Source: Trichoderma breve
Taxonomy: Eukaryota; Ascomycota; Sordariomycetes; Hypocreales; Hypocreaceae
NCBI RefSeq assembly: GCF_028502605.1
Contig: NC_079233.1
Location: 6,262,001 to 6,326,000 of the forward strand
Reading direction: 5' to 3'
DNA length: 64,000 bases
Shown: in pieces, positions 56,612-64,000 of the stretch
How positions within the stretch are numbered: position 1 is the first letter of the stretch
How the letters are laid out: every line of letters begins with the position of its first letter
Notes under the pieces: generated by a model
The model's input: only the letters and a program-made list of their open reading frames with translations
What the model was told of the DNA's origin: nothing
Database searches by the model: none
Translations under genes and position numbers: made by a program

Positions 56612-57550
56612 CTTGGAAACGCGGGAAGAACTACAAATACAATCTGGAGAGAGAGACTCGCTCTGCAATGAGACAAAAAGAAGAAAAGAGAGTGTTTTTG
56701 CTCGACAAAGAGAAAGAAGATCGGGGAACTTGTTACGGGATCACACGGTATACATCACACAGAAAACCGGCTGGCCAAAGGAAGAAGGGTACCCCCCAGC
56801 AGGACGAAATACATCGCTCACTTTCTCTCTTCCCCCATACTTGACTCGACCCGGTCTTCCACTCACGATGCGCGATGTTACCCCCAACGCAAACAAGGGG
56901 GGGCTAACACCGTTCCAAGCCAAGCTGGGGGATTTTTAGCTCACTGCCCATCACAGAGCCTAGTTCCTACAAAACTGAGCTAAGGAGCCGTCAAGCCATG
57001 CCAATATTTCCCGCGTATGCAGCCACATTTAACCGCGAAGAAAAAAAGAGAAGCAGGGCCCAGGGAGGAGGGAGGAAGTGAAACCCGCTATCGGGAAGGG
57101 TTGGACGGTGAACTGACTAGGGGAGGGGAGGGGAGGGGAGGGGAGGCCAAGCAAGCAGCTAGGGGGGTTTTTCTTGACAGGATTCAGGCACCGTTTGCTT
57201 GTTTGGTTGCATGGTGGCGCACTTTTGGTGGAAGCTGGAAGGATTCTTCGTGGAGGGTCGGCGTGAGCAGCGATTTGCTGCTTTTATTTTTTAAAGTGAG
57301 GGGGGAAAAGCCATGTTTTGCTTCTGACTGGCAGATGGCCGAGGATGCTTGATGCTCCGACGAGACAGCCAAGCCCACGGAAAAGGACGATTCACGGAAT
57401 GAAATGTTGGGCGAAGCTGACAGGGTTTCGTGCTCTAATGACATATCCCGTAGGATGCCAGACCAGGTACCACGACTAACAGCATGCTACAGCGAAACCC
57501 GAAATAAGCGTCCGGTTATATTAGTTTAGGATCTCTTTTCGCACGGACCA
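56612..57550. other. CFEM gene promoter region with a GGGGA tract
   Basis: Upstream of the minus-strand CFEM gene. It contains a G-rich pentamer array at 57120-57146. No gene could be supported. Confidence 0.45.
57120..57146 (+). repeat. (GGGGA)n tract, five G4 runs
   Basis: Five consecutive GGGG tracts separated by single A, then AGG, about 510 bp upstream of the CFEM start codon. The pattern is sufficient for an intramolecular G-quadruplex on the plus strand. Function unknown. Confidence 0.8.
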
Positions 57551-58258
57551 ATGTATGGCGTACTGTGGCTGGTACAGTGTCCATCGCAGCCAGCTGTGTA
57601 TTACATTCTTCCTCTACCTACCTATGCTCTTACTCAAATCCATCCGAGAACGTCAGGATCGGTTGATGATGCGCCGGAGCTCTCACTTGCGTTGACTTTC
57701 ATTGCAAGTAAAGATTTGACACCCCCTCGCATACGAAGACGACTCCTTTCCCCAACCACCATGATGAGCTCCTTGCCTCTACTTGCACTCCCTCAATTCT
57801 ACCGCGGCCACAAACCCGAACGAGAAAAATGCCCAAATCCTTTGATGAACTCGACAATGGAACGGAACATGGCTCTGAGAAAGGAACGGAACCCGGCCCA
57901 ACAAAAGAAACAGAAGATAATCCCGAGAACAAATCATCTATTCATACAACCTATATGGCCAAGACTGTTCAAGCCAACGATGCGCCGCTTTGAGACATAC
58001 TCCATAGCCACTCCTAGACACCCTGAACCTCTCCCACTAGAGAATTACATTTGTATCATCGCCCTCACGCATGACTTGCAAAGTCTCTTCTCTTATAGAG
58101 CAATAGGCTTCCTCCATTACAGCCCTGACCTCCAAAACCTAAGAAAGAGCCTTATTCGAGATATGAGGCCTTACAACGATGTAGGGAACCCTCTTCACCC
58201 TTGCAGCTGCTGTGACACGTATCTTCATGCAAGGCTGCCAAGCGGACCAGTAACTTGA
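57551..58258 (+). CDS. Uncertain 235-codon open frame
   Basis: An unbroken plus-strand frame without introns and with no recognised domain. Its composition is Pro/Arg/Leu-rich and shows no signal peptide. A second, shifted frame through the same DNA (57829-57993) reads MPKSFDELDNGTEHGSEKGT and looks at least as protein-like, so the larger frame may be an accident. I give it low confidence and suggest no function. It ends 154 bp before the membrane-protein gene at 58413. Confidence 0.2.
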   Translation: MYGVLWLVQCPSQPAVYYILPLPTYALTQIHPRTSGSVDDAPELSLALTFIASKDLTPPRIRRRLLSPTTMMSSLPLLALPQFYRGHKPEREKCPNPLMNSTMERNMALRKERNPAQQKKQKIIPRTNHLFIQPIWPRLFKPTMRRFETYSIATPRHPEPLPLENYICIIALTHDLQSLFSYRAIGFLHYSPDLQNLRKSLIRDMRPYNDVGNPLHPCSCCDTYLHARLPSGPVT

Positions 58259-58412
58259 GTCGAAGCGCCCAACAATTTTTGTCTGAGTTGAAGCAAAGGA
58301 ACCCCGCACCTGCCATATCCTGGCGATCTTAAGAAACGTGGAAGAACCAAGTTGCAAACCTAGCGTTGAGATAGAGAGCCCTACCGCGTTCCTCTATTTA
58401 TGAACGTCAAAG

Positions 58413-59308
58413 ATGGCTTCCACTTCAGCTGAGATGCCTGAATTCTCTGCTGCAGAGACAGTCCCGACACTTGACACGACACCGCTGCATTCTCAAACCG
58501 CCTTCCGCGACTTGGTGCGCATGGCACTTTTGTTAATTATCCCCATCTACGCCCGAGTTTACCTTTTCTCCTCAATCTTCACTGCCTTCGGACACGTTTA
58601 CGTCATTAGCACCACTAGTATTTGCGTTGTCTATTTCAGCAAAGGCAAGATTAGTCTTCATTCAGTTTGGGACATTATCTACGGGTTATTGGTGTCTAGC
58701 TTTCCAAGCTGGGGCCCATCTATCTTAAGCTTCCTCTGGGTTGGGCCCAAGATTCAAGGCTGGCGATGGGAGGTTGTTTACTGGACGTTTGTTGCAAGCC
58801 GGTTAAATTACTTCTTGCCAGAGAACTATGGGAGCGACGTTGAGGTAAGCCATTATTAAGCTGTCCTACAATCACTACTCAAGTTCTAACTCGAGCAGGA
58901 ACTCATTAGAGAATACCGGCATGCTTATCCGAATTTCCAAGGCTATGTTACCATAATCTCCAGTGCTATCGTCTACTTTGCCCTCTGGCCAAAAGGATGT
59001 TCGTGGCACGAAGTTCTCCTTATAATCTCCATCATCGGCTCTTTCATTCAATACGGATATCTATTATATCTAAACTATGCGTAAGTTCTCCTTAACTTAC
59101 TCACAGCGGGTAGATATTCTAACACTGAAGTAGCCATCTCCAAAAATTTGGAAAGACCGTGCGACAAGATTCGTGGCCGTATAGAGGCATGTATACAAGA
59201 AAATGGGCCCTTGATGGGCGAGGCCAACCGATACGTATCAACCACACGTTTGAGGAATGGATGAGATTCCTTGCAACTGGTGATATCAATCCCAAGAATC
59301 AAGAATAA
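58413..59308 (+). CDS. Unrecognised multi-pass membrane protein
   Basis: Three exons, 58413-58844, 58899-59080 and 59134-59308, give 262 residues. I do not recognise a family. A hydrophilic N-terminal 30 residues (MASTSAEMPEFSAAETVPTL...) precedes hydrophobic segments: RMALLLIIPIYARVYLF, FTAFGHVYVISTTSICVVYF, IIYGLLVSSF, YVTIISSAIVYFALW and VLLIISIIGSFIQYGYLLYL. Counting these, four or five membrane helices are likely. The C-terminal soluble tail is aromatic and basic (HLQKFGKTVRQDSWPYRGMY). No signal peptide is clear. The intron positions are strongly supported by phase and frame closure. Confidence 0.72.
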
Positions 59309-59463
59309 ACTCGTCGCTTGTGACTACCTGAGTTTGAGAGTATTGTGGTGTGGTTCAAGAGCAGTTTTGGATAAGTTGGACAATTATGATGCTATAAAGC
59401 ATTACAGAGCAGGCCACCAAAAAAACAGAGGAAACTTCCATACCAAGATCCTACGGCACTGCT

Positions 59464-59770
59464 AGGGGTATAAACAAATTCTAGGGAAATGTTATCCAGC
59501 ATCCCAAATTCATTATCCAACACCCTAGCGACTGCGTGGAATGCAAAAAGAATATAAATAAAAGCCACCTTTATACTACCATCACTACTTTCTGCTACCA
59601 TCACTACTTTCTACTACTATCACTACTTTCTGCTATTATTTACTATTATAAATATATTCTTCTAGTATCTAAGATTATTCTTTAGTCCGTATAGCTTTTA
59701 TGTAAGACATGGGATGCTGGATAATAAACTTGGGTGGCTGAATAACCGCTCCCAGAATTCTAGAGGTAGA
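59464..59770. mobile_element. Candidate decayed MITE-like element
   Basis: Inverted copies of TTATCCAGCATCCCA lie at 59492-59506 and, reversed, at 59710-59724. A near-copy of the same motif (TTATCCAACACCCTA) lies directly after the left one. Outside the arms a related inverted pair occurs (ATTCTAGGG near 59479 and GAATTCTAGAGG near 59757). The enclosed 200 bp is AT-rich and non-coding. That is the layout of a short non-autonomous DNA transposon; the ends and any target-site duplication could not be fixed by eye. Confidence 0.45.
59576..59632 (+). repeat. Three tandem copies of a 19-bp unit
   Basis: Three head-to-tail copies of CTACCATCACTACTTTCTG with one or two substitutions, inside the candidate MITE-like element. 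Confidence 0.85.
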
Positions 59771-60912
59771 CATGGAACAGCCCAATGGGTAACTGTTAGA
59801 TGGGCTTATTCAAGTGATACTGGTGACAATATTTAGTTCGTACTGTATTAGCCACAAGTCCCACATCTTAGCCAGTGCGGAAAGCGATACTAAATACTGT
59901 AATGGCCAGGGCCGGTTAAATATTGAAAAGAAGCGCACAAAGCAGGAACGAGCTCCAAAAGCTGACCCCGATCTACAATCCGTAGCCGCTTCCGGCAAGC
60001 TTCTGGCATTTCCTGTCACACACTTAGCCCGCGTTAGTTAGGGGAAAAAGGAAGACGGCGCCAAGATGTTGTAATTTCAAGACTGATCGCCCATTTGGCG
60101 GCCGTTGCGAGTTGGGTGTGTTAGTGGTTGGCCGGAGTGGGCTTGGCGAACCTTGAAGACTTTTTATTTCTCATCTCATCTCGTTCTTGTCCTCTCGTGG
60201 CAGTTTTGTGAGAGCTGACAGATGATGGCGTGTGACAGGGGAGTGTCTCGGCGCTGTGCCGAATACTCGTACTCTTGTGTCGCTTGGCGCAGTCAACAGC
60301 TTTTGTGGTGACAGGCTTTATTTACATCACAGTTTACGAGGCTTTTCATAGCGTGGTAATATCAGCCAATACGAGTGTAATACGACCCCGTCTGTAGAGA
60401 AACCACAACAAGTAGCTAGGCCACTTGACCAGAATATGAGCTACCCAGTACTTATCTATGGATGAACCAACCTATCCATTGTATGCCCTCATCAAGTGAA
60501 AATGTCAGAAGCCTATCAGTTGACATGAAAATATTTTTATCCACAACGGCAAGATTTTCTTGACTCGGTGCTTGACTCTATATTGGTCATCATCATATGA
60601 GCTTCTGACCATCTCCACCATGAGGGCATCCAGTTAGAAAAGAGGTAAAAACTTCCAGCGAAGTTTCAGAGTGTAAAAAAAAAACAGGATTACCGTCATG
60701 GTGTTGACGGGTCCCCCTTTGCATCAAGAATGGGCCCCATCGAGTAACCAAGCTTTCGCCGGGCAATCGCATAACTATCGACCTCGACAACAAATCCTCT
60801 GCACCCGATACCACAGCCGTGACACCAAAACGTCTACCAACCATCCATCTCCAGTCGACATCGCCGCAGGCCCTGCTCCTACACCACCCGGCTCGGACTC
60901 GTATCTTCATCC

Positions 60913-61122
60913 ATGGGGGCCAGAGGCGTAGAGAACAGGGTTGGCAAAATGTCTCGCGAAGACGGATTTAGCAGCAGGCAGGGCCAGATGCCTCAGCTGG
61001 GCCAAGGCGCGGAGGTCAGCCGCAGTGCTTCTATGGCGGCGCGTTTCCGCATGCTCCGAAAAGGAGACGTCCGGGGACTTTCTCCCAAAGCCTGGGTCGT
61101 GAAAGATATCACGAGACGCTGA
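60913..61122 (+). CDS. Uncertain 69-codon open frame
   Basis: Plus-strand frame beginning MGARGVENRVGKMSREDG and ending ...PKAWVVKDITRR. Composition is basic with good third-position GC, but no domain is recognised and no splice evidence exists. It may be a genuine small protein or chance. It stands between the repeat and the Rae1/Gle2 promoter. Confidence 0.2.
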   Translation: MGARGVENRVGKMSREDGFSSRQGQMPQLGQGAEVSRSASMAARFRMLRKGDVRGLSPKAWVVKDITRR

Positions 61123-61643
61123 CGAGCAGCATCTCCGTCTGTAAGCTTCGAATGGCGATTTGTTGAGCAAAGGGGGATGAAGAGAAGAAGAAAAAGAGAA
61201 AACTCTCTGCATCGAGCTCTAATTTTTTTTTTCTAGTGGTGAATTTTTAGTGGGGCGCAAAGCAGTAGGCTTATGCATCAATGCAGTACAATGCTGTTAT
61301 CGATTGTGTCTTCGACTGCCTGCGGGCTGGGAGCCAATCCGAGCGTCGCGTTGAGAAATGCTAGGTCGCTGCCTTCGTGCCTGGAGCTGCAACTTTTGGC
61401 CTATAAATCCTCCCAAAAGCGCGACGCCGCCGGGGAACACATTGGCGACGAAAGCATCTCCCGAGCCTTCAGCCCGTCTAATTCAAGGGCGAGGCGAAGA
61501 AATTCACGAGACGGGGAACCTCGCGCTGCTACGCGCCTGTGCGTCGAGGGTAAAAAAGCACAGCTGAAAAAACTCGAAACCGACTCCGAGCGAAAGCGAT
61601 CGAGATTGGCATCTTGCCGACGCTTGATTAGACATCCGACATC

Positions 61644-62927
61644 ATGTCCCTATTTGGCTCCGCAGCAGCGAGCGCCTCGGCGTCGACCACGGTGGGCGAC
61701 TTGAAGCAGGACGTCGCGCTGAGCGATCCTCCGACCGACAGCATCTCGGATCTCGTCTTTTCGCCAGCCGCCAACGGACCCGATTTCCTCGCAATCTCCA
61801 GCTGGGACAACAAGGTCCGCATCTACGAAATTGCCCAGAATGGCCAGAGCCAGGGTCGTCACGCGTTTGAGCACAGCCAGCCTGTTTTGGGGTGCGATTT
61901 CTCAAAGGTAAGCAAGGGCACACTATGACGTCTGAAGCAGACCGGGAGAAGGGAAGAGATAAGCGACACAGAGAGAAAAAGCGAGAGAACATGTATGATT
62001 CAGTCAAATTGCGAAATACTAACGATGGGCTCCAAAATAGGATGGAACAAAAGTAGCCTCCGCCGGTGCAGACAAGAACGTCAAGGTCTGCGATCTGGCG
62101 TCCCAGCAAGACATTGTCGTCGGAACACACGACCAGCCCGTACGGAGCGTGCGCTTCTTCGACAGCGGCAGCGGCACCATGGTGGTCTCCGGCTCGTGGG
62201 ACAAGACGGTCAAGTACTGGGATCTCCGGCAGCAAGGCCCTGCGGCCACTCTGGCGTGCCAGGAGCGTGTCTACACCATGGACGTGCAGCAGAACCTGCT
62301 CGTCGTCGGCACGGCCGACCGGTACATCAACGTCGTCGACCTCAAAAACCCCACGAAATTCTACAAGACACTGCAGAGCCCCCTTAAGTGGCAGACCAGA
62401 GTCGTCAGCTGTTTCCCTGACTCGACGGGCTTCGCAATCGGTAGTATCGAGGGCCGTTGCGCTATTCAGTATGTGGAGGAGAAGGACTCTACGTAAGTTG
62501 CAGCACCAATTCATTGTCTTTGCATGGTTACCTGTCAGGAGGGAGGGTTTATAGTTAACTTGGTTCCAGATCCAACTTTTCATTCAAGTGCCACCGCGAC
62601 CCGGCCGTCAACAACGTGGTCAACGTGCACGCCGTCAACGACATTTCTTTCCACCCGGTTCACGGCACCTTTAGCACGGCGGGATCGGACGGCACGTTCC
62701 ACTTCTGGGACAAGGATGCCAAGCACCGTCTCAAGGGCTATCCCAATGTGGGCGGCAGCATCACGGCCACGACGTTCAACAAGACGGGAAGCATCTTTGC
62801 CTACGCCATTAGCTACGACTGGAGCAAGGGCTTCCAGCACAACACGCAAAACTACCCCATCAAGGTCATGCTGCACCCCGTTAACAACGACGAGTGCAAG
62901 CCCAGGCCATCAGCCAAGAAGAGGTAA
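61644..62927 (+). CDS. rae1: mRNA export factor Rae1/Gle2, WD40 protein
   Basis: WD40 beta-propeller of the Rae1/Gle2 type, a nuclear-pore mRNA export factor that binds Nup98 and also acts in mitosis. Exons 61644-61907, 62041-62492 and 62570-62927 give 357 residues, the usual family length. The N-terminal DISDLV-type opening is here DSISDLVFSPAANGPDFLAI. WD units include SSWDNKVRIYEI, DGTKVASAGADKNVKVCDL, SGSWDKTVKYWDLR and FSTAGSDGTFHFWDKD. The Rae1-specific LKWQTRVVSCFPDSTGFAIG with SIEGRCAIQY lies in the middle, and YAISYDWSKGF near the C-terminus. The last donor and acceptor (62493/62569) were fixed by the in-phase KCHRD segment. Housekeeping gene. Confidence 0.95.
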
Positions 62928-63623
62928 AACGGAGATGGTATTAAGATGATGAACGAGATGGTGGTGTATAATAATGGATGGCGGCGGTGGGTTGTTGGTC
63001 GCACGATGGAATTCCAGGACGGTGGAGTAAAGAGATCATGTGTGTGCGTGAAGCCAAAGTTGAAGGGGAAAGGGGACAGACAAGATGGGATTGTCAGGAC
63101 GAGAAGACGATACCTAATCTACGACGGTTTTTTTTTTGTGCGCAATGATGTTATATAGGCGCTACTATCCCCCGGAGAGTCAGCATAACGGCGTCGAGCA
63201 TTAGATGTCGACGCCGATAGTTTGTCAAGAAAATAAGGCCTTGTTTTTCGCTACATTGATTCTTGATATGATATGTTGAAAGTTGATCATTGAGCACCTG
63301 GAGAACAAGCTACGATTAAGATCAATCACAGAATGGTTAACACGAATTGACACCAGTAGTTTAGATAATGCAATAATGCAATGAAGATGTTTTGATTAAA
63401 ATTTCCTATATATCTCGGTTTCATAACGAGGGGACTCTGACTCTGTCCACGGCTTTCATAATGCCTTTTTGGGATGGCCTGTCTTCATGACAAATGTTCA
63501 ACGAAGCAACAGCTCATAATAAAAAAGAAAAAGAAAAGATTCATACAAGCAAAAAGAAAAATGCAGCATGAAAAAAACAAATGCGTTGTACATGGTTTAA
63601 AAACAGAAAAGGACGGATGGGTT
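62928..63623. other. Spacer between convergent genes
   Basis: 3' flanks of the Rae1/Gle2 gene and of the partial gene at the right edge. Contains short A/T homopolymers. No gene could be supported. Confidence 0.5.
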
Positions 63624-64000
63624 TTAGTTTGATTTGCGGATCGGCTGATTTGATCCGAAAACATCCTCAACCATACCCTTCCATAGATCCCGAATCATGC
63701 CCTGGCTCTGGCCCTCGTCCTGCGCCACGGCAGCAGGCTCCTCATGCACAAACTTGAGCTCAATGGTGTCCAAAACACCGCTTAATGAAGACAGCGGCGT
63801 CGCGGGGAGGACCGTGTCGGGGTTGACTGCGACAATGGACGAGCTGGCAATGGAGACGGGCATGTCAGCGGCCGGGGCGGGATGCGCGGCGGCGTAGTTG
63901 TCGGGGAGCAGAGGCATGCGAGGCAGGACATCTGCGAAAGAGGTTGAAGAGGAGAGGCTGGCGAGGCCGGGGAGGACGGCGGCGTCGAGGTGGGAGGAGG
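63624..64000 (-). CDS. 3' end of an unidentified gene, cut by the window edge
   Basis: Minus-strand open frame running from the right edge to the stop at 63624; 125 C-terminal residues are visible. It is Ala/Ser/Pro/Val-rich (for example PLSSLSGVLDTIELKFVHEE), suggesting a disordered tail, and ends MIRDLWKGMVEDVFG then SNQPIRKSN. No domain is recognised. The frame stays open to the edge, so the gene extends beyond the window; a possible acceptor (TTCGCAG) lies near 63931. Confidence 0.6.
   Translation of the reverse strand, partial: SSHLDAAVLPGLASLSSSTSFADVLPRMPLLPDNYAAAHPAPAADMPVSIASSSIVAVNPDTVLPATPLSSLSGVLDTIELKFVHEEPAAVAQDEGQSQGMIRDLWKGMVEDVFGSNQPIRKSN

Larger units (their letters stand above)
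59309..61643. other. 2.3-kb intergenic region with a decayed repeat
   Basis: Contains the inverted-repeat element near 59465-59770 and a 19-bp tandem triplet (59576-59632). Short open frames follow, such as 60913-61122 (69 codons), that cannot be firmly supported. The right end is the promoter of the Rae1/Gle2 gene. Confidence 0.45.

Noticed and set aside
61642..62583. 313-codon minus-strand open frame
   Set aside because: It is the antisense shadow of the GC-rich Rae1/Gle2 gene, which has clear WD40 repeats and splice sites.

Overview
The window is nuclear DNA of a filamentous ascomycete, most likely Trichoderma or a close hypocrealean relative. Genes on both strands are interrupted by short introns (about 50-100 nt, GT..AG, CTAAC-like branch sites). 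The repertoire is fungal: two Zn2Cys6 regulators, a CFEM protein, an Ecm33-type GPI wall protein, an OCH1-like GT32 and a LaeA-like methyltransferase. A cerato-platanin at 34.1-34.6 kb looks, from memory, nearly identical to Trichoderma Sm1/Epl1. All exon models were joined by hand from splice signals and reading phase; every listed multi-exon model closes in frame.

0-16.7 kb: Ecm33-like wall protein (-), HAK potassium transporter (+), tRNA-Thr(CGT), Dal5-type MFS permease (+), Zn2Cys6 regulator (+), UlaG-like metallo-hydrolase (-), and a Methyltransf_19/DUF574 methyltransferase (-) that looks actinobacterial in origin but carries an intron.

18.9-26.1 kb: small secreted histidine phosphatase (-), M20 amidohydrolase (-) divergent from a second Zn2Cys6 regulator (+), and an LtrA-like membrane protein (-). 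The shared amidohydrolase/regulator promoter carries a 15-bp CCG-N5-CGG palindrome.

27.1-30.1 kb: the most unusual locus, two tandem genes with an IFI6/IFI27-like hydrophobic glycine-rich C-terminal domain. In the first, a 27-residue motif is tandemly repeated, and copies 2-5 each coincide exactly with one 81-nt phase-0 exon. The neighbouring introns resemble each other too, so exon plus intron appears to have duplicated as a unit. The second gene has lost the array but keeps a decayed copy inside an intron.

30.5-40.4 kb: LaeA-like methyltransferase, O-methyltransferase, cerato-platanin (-), GNAT acetyltransferase (-) and homoserine kinase (threonine synthesis).

40.6-47.6 kb: amidohydrolase/deaminase (-), glyoxalase-like protein (+), NmrA-like protein (-), and a stand-alone mitochondrial N-acetyl-gamma-glutamyl-phosphate reductase (+) without the N-acetylglutamate kinase half to which it is normally fused in fungi.

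48.3-64 kb: two glycosyltransferases in tandem (OCH1/GT32-like and Caps_synth-like, both -), a THEM6-like thioesterase-fold protein (+) facing a CFEM/GPI protein (-), an unrecognised membrane protein (+), a decayed MITE-like repeat near 59.5 kb, the mRNA-export factor Rae1/Gle2 (+), and the 3' end of an unidentified gene (-) cut by the window edge. Fungal genes are transcribed singly, so no operons are proposed; long AT-rich gaps separate the gene groups.
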